This document shows, piece by piece, positions 17,202 to 26,483 of a stretch of 46,310 nucleotides of DNA. Every line of letters starts with the position of its first letter. The first letter of the stretch is position 1. The stretch covers positions 1 to 46,310 of the forward strand of contig CADECY010000074.1 of assembly GCA_902825945.1 (NCBI GenBank), given 5' to 3'. A program made the position numbers and the translations under genes. The notes below the pieces were generated by a model, which was not told the origin of the DNA, did not search any database, and saw only the letters and a list, made by a program, of their open reading frames with translations. This DNA comes from an uncultured Acidobacteriota bacterium (lineage in GTDB: Bacteria > Acidobacteriota > Terriglobia > Bryobacterales > Bryobacteraceae).

Positions 17202-18668
17202 TCAAAACGCGGTGAAACGCCGGTAGGCTTCCTCCCAGCCGAGTCCCGGACGGGGCTGGAATCCGGTTACCTCGAACGAGGCGCGCACAATCGCTCTCAT
17301 CTCGTGGAGCCCGCTCACCTCACCCGCGCCCAGCGCCTGCGTGAGCACGTTTCCGGCAGCGGTGGCCTCCGCCGGACCCGCCAGCACGCGGCGCCCCGTC
17401 GCATCCGCCACGAACTGATTCAAGAGCGCGTTCTTCGACCCGCCGCCTACGATATGGATCGTGCGGATCGCGCGCCCGGTCAGCCCTTCGAGATCCACGA
17501 GCACCTGCCGGTATCGCAGCGCGAGCCCTTCCAGAACCGCCCGGCAGATCGAGCCTTCATCGGTGAGCTTCGCCTGGCCGGTCCTCTCGCAATAGGCGGC
17601 GATCCGTTCCGGCATGTGTCCGGGATCGAGAAACGCATCCGGATTCAGCAGGGCCTGGAACGGCGCCGCCTTCGATGCCATCTCGGCCAACTCCTCGTAG
17701 CTGAACTCGCGCCCTTGCCGAGCCCACTCGCGGCGGCACTCCTGAAGGACCCAGAGTCCGGCGATATTCTTCAGCAGCCGGATTCGGCCCGCGACGCCCA
17801 CTTCGTTCGTGTAATTCATCGCAAGCGACGCCTCGTTGATCACCGGCGCCTCCCGCTCGACGCCCATGAGCGACCACGTACCGGAGCTGATATAGCACCA
17901 GTCATCACCGGGTTCGGCCGGAACCGCGGCCACGGCCGCCGCGGTGTCGTGCCCGGTTGTCACGTACACCGGAGTGCCAGGTGCGAGTCCGGTCGCATCG
18001 GCTACATGTGACAGGATGGATCCGAGCCGGTCGCCCGCGGCAATCAACGGCGCGAGGATGTTCGGATCGAGCGAGAGCCGCGAGAGCATCCCGCGCGCCC
18101 AATCGCGCCGCGCCGGATCGTAGAACTGCGACGTGCTCGCGATGGTCACCTCCGCGCGCTTCTCGCCTGTGAGAAAGTAGTTGAACAGATCGGGCATGAA
18201 GAAGAGCGTCTTCGCGGAAGCGAGCGCGGGCGATCCGGCCAGCTTCATCGCATACCACTGATACAGTGAGTTGATCTGCATGAACTGGATTCCGCTATGG
18301 GCGAAAACATCGGCCTTCGGAACCGTTTCAAACAGCTTCTCCGGAACTCCCGCGTTGCGCGAATCGCGGTAGTGGCGCGGATTGTCGATGAGCGCGCCAT
18401 CGGCGCCGAGGATCGCAATATCGACACCCCAGGTATCGACGCCGATTCCGCTCACCGAAGTCTTGCGGTCGCGCCCCGCCACCGCGAGCCCATGCTGGAT
18501 CTCGTGCCAAAGGCGCAGCGTATCCCAGTAGAATCCGGTTGGCAGCCGCACTGGCTGGTTCGGAAAACGATGGAGTTCCTCGAGTGACAGGCGGCCGTTG
18601 TCGAGCGTGCCGAGAATGACGCGTCCGCTTTCGGCGCCGAGATCGACGGCGAGATAACGGCTCGACAT
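17202..18668 (-). CDS. rhaB: Rhamnulokinase (FGGY family)
   Basis: This 488-aa cytoplasmic sugar kinase begins YLAVDLGAESGR, the RhaB-type phosphate-binding motif. GIGVDTWGVDIA carries the substrate-binding Asp-Thr-Trp-Gly, TGHDTAAAVAAVP holds the catalytic Asp of the FGGY fold, and IHIVGGGSKNALLNQ is the adenosine-binding segment. The length matches RhaB. It phosphorylates L-rhamnulose at O1 in L-rhamnose degradation, although no rhaA isomerase or rhaD aldolase lies in the window and a related ketose cannot be excluded. The ATG start follows the alcohol dehydrogenase stop by 2 nt, showing tight coupling. Together with the zinc dehydrogenase it suggests oxidation and phosphorylation of a deoxysugar or polyol. 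Confidence 0.88.
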   Translation of the reverse strand: MSSRYLAVDLGAESGRVILGTLDNGRLSLEELHRFPNQPVRLPTGFYWDTLRLWHEIQHGLAVAGRDRKTSVSGIGVDTWGVDIAILGADGALIDNPRHYRDSRNAGVPEKLFETVPKADVFAHSGIQFMQINSLYQWYAMKLAGSPALASAKTLFFMPDLFNYFLTGEKRAEVTIASTSQFYDPARRDWARGMLSRLSLDPNILAPLIAAGDRLGSILSHVADATGLAPGTPVYVTTGHDTAAAVAAVPAEPGDDWCYISSGTWSLMGVEREAPVINEASLAMNYTNEVGVAGRIRLLKNIAGLWVLQECRREWARQGREFSYEELAEMASKAAPFQALLNPDAFLDPGHMPERIAAYCERTGQAKLTDEGSICRAVLEGLALRYRQVLVDLEGLTGRAIRTIHIVGGGSKNALLNQFVADATGRRVLAGPAEATAAGNVLTQALGAGEVSGLHEMRAIVRASFEVTGFQPRPGLGWEEAYRRFTAF

Positions 18669-18670
18669 CG

Positions 18671-19708
18671 TCAGTTCCCCATTTCGATCACGAGCTTACC
18701 CACACCGTCGCGATAATGAGTGACGAGTTCGAAGCCTTCCGGGGTCTGTTCGATTCCCATCACATGCGTGATCATGACGTCGGGAATTTTGCCCGCCGCG
18801 ATCAGGTCCATCGCCTCGTAGCCTTTGTGATTGCTGCGTTTGATGGTCTGAATACGCAGCTCCTTGTTCATCGCCGTGTGGATATCGATATTGAACACGG
18901 TTTCGGAGGGAATTCCGATGAGCACGTACTGTCCGCCCGGACGCGCGGCGTACAGGCCCATCTGAATGGTGTCCGGGTGGCCCGCCGCGTCGTAGACCAC
19001 ATCGGCGCCTCGTCCGTTGGTCCAGTCCATGATTCCATCAACGAGATTTTCCCTGTTGGTGTCGATCGTGCTTTCGATCCCCATCTGTCGTGCGATGCGC
19101 AGCCGGTGCGGTACGCGATCGGCGATGAAGACGTGGGACGCTCCGTTGAGCTTGGCCATCAGCGCCATCAGGCAACCGATCGGGCCCGCGCCGAGTACGG
19201 CCACGGTGCCACCGATCGGAATGGGCGCCAGTTCGAGGATGTGCACAATCACCGCAACCGGCTCGATCAGAGTTGCCTGCAGATAGGTGAAGGAGCTGGG
19301 AAAGTGCTCGGCGTTGCGCGCGGGCACCGTCGCGTATTCGCGGAAGAAGCCGGGATGTTGCGGACCGCCCATGAATACGCACTTGACGCAGTTGTTCGGG
19401 CTGCCCGACCGGCAGAACTCGCACTCGCCGCAAACGATGCTCGGCTCGACGGCGACCTTGTCGCCAACCTTGTGTGTCGTGACCCCACGGCCCACGGCCA
19501 CCACATCTCCAACGGGCTCGTGACCGAGGATGATCGGCGAAGTCACGTGTGTATGGCCGATTCGGAAATCCTGATACCAATGCAGGTCACTGCCGCACAA
19601 TCCGACGGCGCGCAGCTTGACGAGCACTTCACCGGCGGCTGGATCGGGAGGCAGAGGACGTTCGAAAATCTCGAGCGTGCGGCGGGCAACCAATTCAACG
19701 GTTCTCAT
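18671..19708 (-). CDS. Zinc-dependent medium-chain alcohol/polyol dehydrogenase
   Basis: This 345-aa enzyme of the sorbitol/threonine dehydrogenase branch has catalytic zinc ligands in GLCGSDLHW (Cys) and GHEPVGDVV (His, Glu). The structural-zinc lobe has four Cys in CGECEFCRSGSPNNC. The Rossmann motif VAVLGAGPIGC marks NAD(P) binding, and the following acidic residue (FIADR) favours NAD. It probably oxidises a secondary alcohol of a sugar or polyol; coupling to rhaB suggests a rhamnose-related or other sugar route. The start is ATG 19708, 34 nt after the CehA-like gene; a longer frame running into that gene was rejected. Confidence 0.88.
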   Translation of the reverse strand: MRTVELVARRTLEIFERPLPPDPAAGEVLVKLRAVGLCGSDLHWYQDFRIGHTHVTSPIILGHEPVGDVVAVGRGVTTHKVGDKVAVEPSIVCGECEFCRSGSPNNCVKCVFMGGPQHPGFFREYATVPARNAEHFPSSFTYLQATLIEPVAVIVHILELAPIPIGGTVAVLGAGPIGCLMALMAKLNGASHVFIADRVPHRLRIARQMGIESTIDTNRENLVDGIMDWTNGRGADVVYDAAGHPDTIQMGLYAARPGGQYVLIGIPSETVFNIDIHTAMNKELRIQTIKRSNHKGYEAMDLIAAGKIPDVMITHVMGIEQTPEGFELVTHYRDGVGKLVIEMGN

Positions 19709-19742
19709 GGGGCGGAACTTCGTAGTATAGCCGTCCTGAGCG

Positions 19743-21656
19743 CTACTCCACTTGCTTGCGGTAGAAATCGCGGCCACGCTCGAACAGCGCCAGCACCTCC
19801 CGCTTCTTCGCATCGTCCCCGAACCGTCCGCGCTCCGATGTGCGCTGGATCAGCTTCCCGATCCAGTCCACCCAGAATTTGGCGTCCACCGGCGATTTCG
19901 GCCCCTTGCCATCGACGATGATCCAAACCGGACTCGTGTGCGCGAAGGCGTAGCCGTCGTTCAGAATCATCCGGTTCCAAGGCCCTTTCACGCGCGCCGC
20001 GACCCAGCTTCCGGCCTCGACTGAGACGGCTTCCTTCTTCGGGTCCACCACCCGCCCATTGATGACCAGCTCGGCGGCATCCACTGGGAAGTTGCTCTTC
20101 ACACTCATCGAGACCTGCAGTCCATGTTTGCCCGCGGGCAGGCGAATTTCCTCTCCGGGGCCGCGCCCATTCACCTTCAGATCGAGGATCGGGCCATTGG
20201 ACGCGAAGGTGTGCCCGCGCTTGTAGCTCGCGATCCACTTCTCGTACGTCAGCGGTCCCTCGACCTTCGCGTAGACGCGATGACCGCCCGGCACGTAGTG
20301 GTCCTGAACATTGGTGAACGAATCCGTTCCGGCGGACATGCCCACCCGGACGCCGCAGTTGAGCAGGCGGTACCACATCTCGAGCGCCACCTCTTCCGGG
20401 TTGTTGCTCATCACGTCCATCGCGTCGATCACGCCGAGCGCCGCGTCCACTGGCATTTCCTTCATCGAAGCACCCTCGAACTCCGGGGCGTAACCGGGAT
20501 GCGCGTAGGTGACCGCGCCGCCCTGGTCCTGCGTGGACTTCGCCTGCGTGAAGTTGGGCGGATAGTCTTCCCAGTTCGCCGTATCGCGGAAGCCGGTGAA
20601 CACAGGCTCCACCAGCTTCTTCAGGCCGTACAAACACATGTGTCCGTACGATCCCGCGTTCCGCATCTCTTCGTTCCAGTAGAGGAGGTAGGGAGGGCGG
20701 CTCAACGCGTTCAGCTTGCCTTCGAACCACGCACGATCGTGCACGAACGCGCCACCGGAGTTCGCCACCATCATGTTCGGAATATGCAGATCTTCCGCAA
20801 GCGTGTAGGTGAGCACGTCCTGCTGGGTCACCACCTGATGATGATCCGCCGTGTAGTTGGCGTGGATGTGCGCATCGGAGGAATACCAGCCCGTGGAAGC
20901 CATGTCCATCCAGCGTTCGAGCTTCAGTGTGACGCCAGCGGGTGAGCCAGCTTTCAGTTGGACGGTTTGCCGCGCGAGCTTGTATTCGGGGCCTCGTGTC
21001 GCTTCCACGATCGTTTCGCCGGCCGGCAGTTCGATTTCGAAATCCTCGCGCGAATGGAAGAACTGCTCGGCGGGCTCCGAGGCGAAACGGTTGACCGAAC
21101 CCTTCGGGGCGTAACCGATCCCATCGGCCGCGGTGATGTAGACGCGTGCCGCCGTTGGGCGTCCGCGTTCGTCACGAAGCTCCACGCGAAGCTTGACGAG
21201 CGGCCGGACATCGAGCGTTACGCCGTGCCCGCCGGCGGTCCGCTTGAAGATGCCGGGCGAGGGCTCGTTGACGTTGTAGAGATGCCCTTTCCCATTCACC
21301 ACGGCCGGAATCGAGAAGGCGCGCCCAGCGGGAATCACGTATCGCGCGCCGGCTCGAAGCAGGTCCGGCGTGTCGAGCGTCGAAAACTCGCGCGACTTGA
21401 AGACGAAGCGGTTGCGCAGCGACATCATCTTCGCGGAATTGGCGCGCCGCCGCATCAACACGCGCGCAAGATCGCCGAAGCCCACTTCCCCTTCGAAGTC
21501 GAGCTGTTCGAGTCCGTCATGATTCACCCAGAAGGTGAGATCCTCATGGCCGGGTTTCGGCAGAGACCAGGAGACCGCCGCCTGGCCGCCGAGCAGCCGC
21601 CATCCCGCGAACGCGAGCATCGCGCTCGCGCCTATCGCCAATTGTGTTCGCTTCAT
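19743..21656 (-). CDS. CehA/McbA family metallohydrolase (PHP superfamily), exported
   Basis: This 637-aa protein has an N-terminal hydrophobic leader (about residues 5-22). A beta-rich N-terminal half is followed by a PHP-type metal site: SSDAHIHANYT supplies the His-x-His pair, AYLHPG-like AHPGYAPEF gives a further His, and SAGTDSF gives the Asp. CehA and McbA are carbaryl hydrolases, but most relatives have unknown physiological substrates; acidobacterial and planctomycete members are often secreted beside sugar genes. SD-like GAGGA lies 6 nt before ATG 21656. It is 20 nt after ispG and 34 nt before the zinc dehydrogenase. Esterase or phosphoesterase activity on a plant- or polymer-derived compound is inferred only. 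Confidence 0.82.
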   Translation of the reverse strand: MKRTQLAIGASAMLAFAGWRLLGGQAAVSWSLPKPGHEDLTFWVNHDGLEQLDFEGEVGFGDLARVLMRRRANSAKMMSLRNRFVFKSREFSTLDTPDLLRAGARYVIPAGRAFSIPAVVNGKGHLYNVNEPSPGIFKRTAGGHGVTLDVRPLVKLRVELRDERGRPTAARVYITAADGIGYAPKGSVNRFASEPAEQFFHSREDFEIELPAGETIVEATRGPEYKLARQTVQLKAGSPAGVTLKLERWMDMASTGWYSSDAHIHANYTADHHQVVTQQDVLTYTLAEDLHIPNMMVANSGGAFVHDRAWFEGKLNALSRPPYLLYWNEEMRNAGSYGHMCLYGLKKLVEPVFTGFRDTANWEDYPPNFTQAKSTQDQGGAVTYAHPGYAPEFEGASMKEMPVDAALGVIDAMDVMSNNPEEVALEMWYRLLNCGVRVGMSAGTDSFTNVQDHYVPGGHRVYAKVEGPLTYEKWIASYKRGHTFASNGPILDLKVNGRGPGEEIRLPAGKHGLQVSMSVKSNFPVDAAELVINGRVVDPKKEAVSVEAGSWVAARVKGPWNRMILNDGYAFAHTSPVWIIVDGKGPKSPVDAKFWVDWIGKLIQRTSERGRFGDDAKKREVLALFERGRDFYRKQVE

Positions 21657-21676
21657 GACAGTCCTCGTGTGGACTA

Positions 21677-22915
21677 TCAGCTTATCGAAACCAGCTCCGG
21701 CGCGGCGTACCGCAGCGCGACGTAGTCGTTGAGGATCGTGATGAACTCCCGTACGATGTGATCGCCGCGCAATGTCGTGCGAAGTTTTCCGTCCACGTAA
21801 ACCGGCGCGACCGGCTCTTCGAACGTGCCCGGCAGCGAGATTCCGATGTGGGAGTGCTTGCTCTCACCGGGACCATTCACCACGCAGCCCATCACGGCTA
21901 CCTTCAACTCCTCGACTCCCGGATACTGGCCCTTCCACACCGGCATCTGTGTGCGCAGATAGGTCTGGATCTGATCGGCCATGTCCTGGAAAAACGTCGA
22001 TGTCGTGCGCCCGCATCCCGGACAGGCGGTCACCTGCGGCGTGAAACTCCGCAAGCCGAGCGACTGCAAGACCTGCTGGCTCACGATCACTTCCTCGGTT
22101 CGATCGCCATTCGGCAGCGGCGTCAGCGAAGAGCGGATCGTATCGCCGATGCCTTCCTGGAGCAGAATCGACAGCCCCGCCGTGGTGGCGACGATGCCCT
22201 TCGCACCGAGTCCGGCTTCGGTGAGACCCACGTGAAGGGCATAGTTGCCCTGAATCGCGAGGTCGCGATAAACGGTGACGAGATCCTGGACGTTCGAGAC
22301 CTTCGCGGAAAGAATGATGCGATCGGCCGGAAGGCCGTAGCTTTCCGCGGCGCGAGCGGAGAGAATCGCGCTCGCCACGATCGCCTTCATGGTCACGGCT
22401 TGGGCGTCGAGTGGCTCAGGCGAAAGATTATTCTCGTCCATCATGCGCGTCAGAAGGGCTCCGTCAAGCGAGCCCCAGTTTACACCGATGCGGACGGGCT
22501 TGCCATACTCGATCGCGCATTCGACCATCGTGCGGAAGTTGTCGTCGTGCTTCTTGCCGATATTGACGTTGCCCGGATTGATCCGATACTTGGCAAGCGC
22601 GCGGGCACAATCCGGATACTTCTTCAGTAGAAGATGCCCGTTGTAATGGAAGTCTCCGATGACCGGAACCTTGCAACCGAACATCGAGAGCGTATCGAAG
22701 ATCTTCGGAACGGCCCGTGCCGCGTCTTCGGTGTTCACCGTCACACGCACCAGTTCCGAACCGGCGTTGGCGAGCGCCATCACCTGATTCACCGTCGCGG
22801 TCACATCCGCCGTGTCGGTGTTGGTCATCGACTGGACCACGATCGGATTCGGCCCGCCGACCGGAACACCACCGACATTGCACACGAGCGACTTTCGCCG
22901 CTGACTTGCAGCCAT
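21677..22915 (-). CDS. ispG: 4-hydroxy-3-methylbut-2-en-1-yl diphosphate synthase (flavodoxin)
   Basis: This 412-aa cytoplasmic iron-sulfur enzyme of the MEP isoprenoid pathway converts 2-C-methyl-D-erythritol 2,4-cyclodiphosphate to HMBPP. The N-terminal barrel has PIVVQSMTNTDTADV and RINPGNVNIG. The C-terminal domain binds the [4Fe-4S] cluster with C298 and C301 (ACPGCGRT), C344 and E351 (GCVVNGPGES). Length and motifs match the compact bacterial GcpE form. A strong ribosome site, AGGGAGG, precedes ATG 22915. It lies 42 nt downstream of a GAF-ANTAR gene, an uncommon neighbour that could control it by antitermination. No other isoprenoid genes are in the window. Confidence 0.97.
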   Translation of the reverse strand: MAASQRRKSLVCNVGGVPVGGPNPIVVQSMTNTDTADVTATVNQVMALANAGSELVRVTVNTEDAARAVPKIFDTLSMFGCKVPVIGDFHYNGHLLLKKYPDCARALAKYRINPGNVNIGKKHDDNFRTMVECAIEYGKPVRIGVNWGSLDGALLTRMMDENNLSPEPLDAQAVTMKAIVASAILSARAAESYGLPADRIILSAKVSNVQDLVTVYRDLAIQGNYALHVGLTEAGLGAKGIVATTAGLSILLQEGIGDTIRSSLTPLPNGDRTEEVIVSQQVLQSLGLRSFTPQVTACPGCGRTTSTFFQDMADQIQTYLRTQMPVWKGQYPGVEELKVAVMGCVVNGPGESKHSHIGISLPGTFEEPVAPVYVDGKLRTTLRGDHIVREFITILNDYVALRYAAPELVSIS

Positions 22916-22957
22916 CGAGCCTCCCTGAAGCTCCTAGTTTATCAGGGGGAGACCGCG

Positions 22958-23710
22958 CTACTCCGGCGCTACGTCAAAACGTTTGCGGTTCAACTCCTCG
23001 GCGAGGATAATCGCTTCGGCCAAGTCCTTCATCGGGCGCCGCATCCGGCGGGATTCGTTGCGAAGCCGCAGATAGGCCTCCTCCTCCGTGAGCCCATGAT
23101 TGCGTTGCAGGATGCCCTTCGCGCGTTCCACTACCTTACGCGTCTCGAGCTCACGCTTGAGCTCAGCGGTTTCTTCCTGGAGCCGGGCATTCTCCTCCTC
23201 GAGCTTGGCGCGCGACATCGCGCCGCCCATTTGTTCGCCGATGAACGCGAGCAGGGACAGTTCGTCGGGACTGTGCTTCCGGGACTTGCGGTGGTGGACG
23301 TTGATGATGCCGATCAGTTCGCCGCCACTGGTCAACGGCACCGAGACGAAAGCTTCGTAGGTGTCTTCGATCAGCACTGGGAAGCGCTTGAAACGCTCGT
23401 CCTGCGATGCCTTCGACGATAGCGCCACGACGGACTTGTGCTCCGCGACCCAGCCGGTCACGCCTTCGCCGACCTTCATGCGAAGCACACCGAGTTCGGA
23501 TGCGTGAGGCAACTGCGATGCCCGCAGAACGATCTCTCCTGTTTCCGGCTCGAAGATGTAGACGAGGCAGGCGTCGCAGGATGTCACCTGCACCGTCAGC
23601 CCGAGCACCTCTCCGAGCATCTCATCCATGTTCAGTTCCGAAGCGACGATGCTGCTCACTCGGTGCAGCAGATCTACTTGGGACGTGTCGGTTTCCATTT
23701 CAGCAACCAT
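22958..23710 (-). CDS. GAF and ANTAR domain RNA-binding regulator
   Basis: This 250-aa cytoplasmic protein has a GAF sensor domain (about 10-150). A coiled coil rich in Glu/Leu/Lys (about 165-195) links it to a C-terminal ANTAR domain containing VVERAKGILQRNHGLTEEEA. ANTAR domains bind paired RNA hairpins and prevent transcription termination, with the GAF domain sensing a small molecule or redox state. ATG 23710 has GGA a few nucleotides upstream; a second ATG at 23698 is possible. As first gene of the minus-strand run, 42 nt before ispG, it may regulate its own operon. No partner kinase is adjacent, but the hybrid kinase at 11003-13141 is at the far end of the same run. Confidence 0.9.
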   Translation of the reverse strand: MVAEMETDTSQVDLLHRVSSIVASELNMDEMLGEVLGLTVQVTSCDACLVYIFEPETGEIVLRASQLPHASELGVLRMKVGEGVTGWVAEHKSVVALSSKASQDERFKRFPVLIEDTYEAFVSVPLTSGGELIGIINVHHRKSRKHSPDELSLLAFIGEQMGGAMSRAKLEEENARLQEETAELKRELETRKVVERAKGILQRNHGLTEEEAYLRLRNESRRMRRPMKDLAEAIILAEELNRKRFDVAPE

Positions 23711-23767
23711 TGATTCCAGCCTACGGTCAATCCGTCGCCGGGTCCAATCCAAAATATCTATCAGGGC

Positions 23768-23773
23768 TATAGT
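23768..23773 (+). promoter_or_regulatory. Putative -10 box (TATAGT) for the DUF6282 gene
   Basis: TATAGT matches the -10 consensus at five of six positions and lies 17 nt before ATG 23791, in the 80-nt region between divergent genes. No convincing -35 box is visible, so this is a pattern match only. Confidence 0.4.
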
Positions 23774-23790
23774 GGATTCAATCAACTGAA

Positions 23791-24669
23791 ATGAAGATGC
23801 ACATTCTTGCAGCCACACTGACGCTCCCCCTGTTGGCGCAAACGCTCGAGGGAGTCGTCGACATCCACATGCATGCCGGGCCCGACATCGTGCCTCGCTC
23901 GATCGACGCCCTTTCCGCCGCCAAACTGGCCAAATCGCGGGGGCTGCGCGGAGTAGTACTGAAGAATCACTACGAGCCGACAGCGTCGCTGGCAACGCTC
24001 GCCCGCAAGGAGAGTCCCGGTCTCGAAGTCTTCGGCGGAATCGCGCTCAATCGCGCCGTCGGCGGAGTCAATCTCGCCGCGGTCGAGCGAATGGCGAAAG
24101 TCGACGGACGCTTCGGCCGCGTTGTTTGGATGCCGACGTTCGATTCCGAGAATCAGGTCAAGGCGAACCGCGAAAACCGGCCTTTCGTCAGCGTGTCTCG
24201 CAACGGCGAACTGCTCCCGGAGGTCATCGCGGTGATCGAGTTCATCGCCAAGAACGGATTGGTGCTCGCCACCGGACACTCGACGCCCGCCGAGGATCTG
24301 GCGATGGTCCGGGAGGCGAAGAAGCGCGGGGTCAAGGGCATCGTCGTGACGCACGCCATGCTCGCACCGGTGTCGATGAGCGTGGAACAGGCACGGCAGG
24401 CCACGGCTGATGGCGCGTTCATCGAATTCGTCGGGAATGCGATGATCGGCACCACCCGCTCGGTCGGTTTTGCTGACTACGCCGAGGCAATGCGCGCAGT
24501 GGGAATCGATCGTGCGATCCTTTCGAGCGATCTCGGACAGGCGAACAATCCCCTCCATCCCGATGGCCTAGAGACGATTTTCGCGGGGTTGCGCGCAGCC
24601 GGTATGACCGTGGAAGAAATTGACCGCGTGGCCAAGAGGAACCCCGCGCGGCTGCTCGGACTCGAGTGA
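23791..24669 (+). CDS. DUF6282 family amidohydrolase-like protein, exported
   Basis: This 292-aa protein has a short N-terminal hydrophobic leader ending near LLAQ. It then shows the amidohydrolase metal motif VVDIHMHAGPD with the His-x-His pair, a second His in LKNHYEPT, GHSTPAED and the late Asp in AILSSDLGQ. This is the DUF6282 pattern, related to TatD-like and phosphotriesterase-like metal hydrolases of unknown substrate. An export leader is unusual for this group but common for enzymes of this genome segment. The next gene starts inside its stop as GTGA, so the two are translationally coupled. Function is not established. Confidence 0.78.
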   Translation: MKMHILAATLTLPLLAQTLEGVVDIHMHAGPDIVPRSIDALSAAKLAKSRGLRGVVLKNHYEPTASLATLARKESPGLEVFGGIALNRAVGGVNLAAVERMAKVDGRFGRVVWMPTFDSENQVKANRENRPFVSVSRNGELLPEVIAVIEFIAKNGLVLATGHSTPAEDLAMVREAKKRGVKGIVVTHAMLAPVSMSVEQARQATADGAFIEFVGNAMIGTTRSVGFADYAEAMRAVGIDRAILSSDLGQANNPLHPDGLETIFAGLRAAGMTVEEIDRVAKRNPARLLGLE

Positions 24670-26399
24670 GCCTCACGCGCGCCATCGCCGTGGCTCTGGT
24701 CGCGACCCTTCCGGCCGCGGCGGCATGGTTGCGCCTGACGTCGCCCAATTTCGAGTTACTCACCGACGCTGGGGAAAAGCAGGGCCGCGACGCCCTAATC
24801 CGGCTCGAGCGGATTCGAAGCGTTTTCGGCGGAGCGGCCGGCGCCAAGCCTGTGCCCCTTCCCGTTCGGGTGTTCGTCTTCCGCTCCGAGAGGGCCTTCC
24901 GCGCGTTTCGCCCGAACGAGTCCACCACCGGATTTTTCCAGGGTGGGCCGGAGCGGAACTACATCGCCATGCACGGCGGCTCGGGGGAGACGTTGCGCGT
25001 GATCCACCACGAGTACGTGCACATGGTGCTCAACCACTCCGCCGCCTCGCTGCCACAGTGGTTCGAAGAGGGGCTCGCCGAGTTCTATTCGACGATCGAC
25101 AAACGCGGCGACAACGTCGTGATCGGCGTGCCAGTAGAAAATCACATTCGCACGCTCCTGCTCGCGCCCTGGATCGATGCGGCACCATTCGGCGCCGTGA
25201 ACAAGCGCTCGCCCCTCTATAACGAACGCGACACGGCGGGATTGTTCTACGCGCAGAGTTGGGCGATGGTCCACATGCTGAACATGTCCCCGCCCTACCG
25301 GCGCGTGTTGCCTCGATTCGCGGAACTCCTCGAGAAGGGCTATCCGGCGGAACTGGCGTTTCAGGAGGCATTCGGAGTCAGTTGGGAGAACGCGCTCACC
25401 GACTGCAAGTCATACGTGCGGGCCCGGCGGTTTACGGTTGCACAGGTTTTTCACGGATCGGATGCTCCGGTGGAAACCGAAGTAACGCCGCTGCCCGAAG
25501 CGGACGCGGCGCTGGCGCAGGTGGAACTGCTACTGGCGTTGGGGCGTGACGAACCCGCGGAGAAGATGATCGGCGATTTGCGCAAGTCCGGCGGTCTGGA
25601 TTCGGCGGATGGACTTCTGGCGCAAGGGCTGCTCGCTCTGCACCGCAAGAGGAGCGCCGAAGCCGAGAACCTGCTCCGACAGGCACGCGAAAAGGGGTCG
25701 CGACGAGCGGACGCGTGGTTCGAATCCGCCACGCTCGCCCGCGAGCGGGGAGCGCCCCGTGACGAGGTGCGGGTCCTGTTGCGCGAAACCGTAGGGCGGA
25801 ATCCGAAGCACGCCGAGGCACAGTTCTTGCTGGGTCTCATGGAGTCGCAGGACGGGCGGGTTCGCGAGTCGATCGGGCCGCTCGAACAGGCGGTGAGGAT
25901 CCTGCCGCGGCAATCGTACTTCTGGCACGCTTTGGCCCTCGCCTACCATCAGCTGCGGCGGACAGACGATGCGCGCCTCGCGGCGCGGCGGGCCGCGGAA
26001 TCGGCGGCGACACAGGAGCAACTCGACATGGCGCGTGCGGCGCTACGAATGGTGGGCGAGGCTTCGGGGCCTGCGGCGAGGCCCGCGCGTCCGAAACAGG
26101 ACGTGATCGTGCCGCCCGCCTGGACGAACCGCCAGGGCGACTCGCTCGTCACGGGCGTTCTCGAACATATCGACTGCATGGGGACATCGGCCCGGTTCCA
26201 GATCCGCGTCAACGGACAACGCATGATGCTCTTCATCGACAAACCGGGCGAGGTGCTGCTGAAAACGGCCTCGGCGGTGACGTTCGACTTCGCCTGTGGA
26301 ACGCAGCGGCCGCGCCGGGTGTCGATCGATTACTCCAAGCGCGCGGATGCGGCGCGGAAGACGGAAGGCGATATCCGGGCCATCGAGTTCTTGGATTGA
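24666..26399 (+). CDS. DUF1570-like zinc metalloprotease with TPR-type repeats, exported
   Basis: This 577-aa protein starts at GTG 24666, overlapping the previous stop by 4 nt, with a signal peptide to about residue 20. The gluzincin motif is HEYVH (115-119), followed by WFEEGLAEF carrying the third zinc ligand Glu. The C-terminal half (about 265-450) consists of alpha-helical TPR-like repeats, such as AEAQFLLGLMESQDGR and YFWHALALAYHQLRRTDDA, with a small beta-rich tail. Such secreted peptidase MA-like/DUF1570 proteins are common in Acidobacteriota and Planctomycetes. The substrate is unknown. Confidence 0.8.
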   Translation: MSLTRAIAVALVATLPAAAAWLRLTSPNFELLTDAGEKQGRDALIRLERIRSVFGGAAGAKPVPLPVRVFVFRSERAFRAFRPNESTTGFFQGGPERNYIAMHGGSGETLRVIHHEYVHMVLNHSAASLPQWFEEGLAEFYSTIDKRGDNVVIGVPVENHIRTLLLAPWIDAAPFGAVNKRSPLYNERDTAGLFYAQSWAMVHMLNMSPPYRRVLPRFAELLEKGYPAELAFQEAFGVSWENALTDCKSYVRARRFTVAQVFHGSDAPVETEVTPLPEADAALAQVELLLALGRDEPAEKMIGDLRKSGGLDSADGLLAQGLLALHRKRSAEAENLLRQAREKGSRRADAWFESATLARERGAPRDEVRVLLRETVGRNPKHAEAQFLLGLMESQDGRVRESIGPLEQAVRILPRQSYFWHALALAYHQLRRTDDARLAARRAAESAATQEQLDMARAALRMVGEASGPAARPARPKQDVIVPPAWTNRQGDSLVTGVLEHIDCMGTSARFQIRVNGQRMMLFIDKPGEVLLKTASAVTFDFACGTQRPRRVSIDYSKRADAARKTEGDIRAIEFLD

Positions 26400-26483
26400 T
26401 TGGCGGCCTCAAGCCTGCCCGCCACGAACGTGGGATGCACCCGGTTCAACGATACCGCGATGGGCTACGATGAAAGAAGCCGG

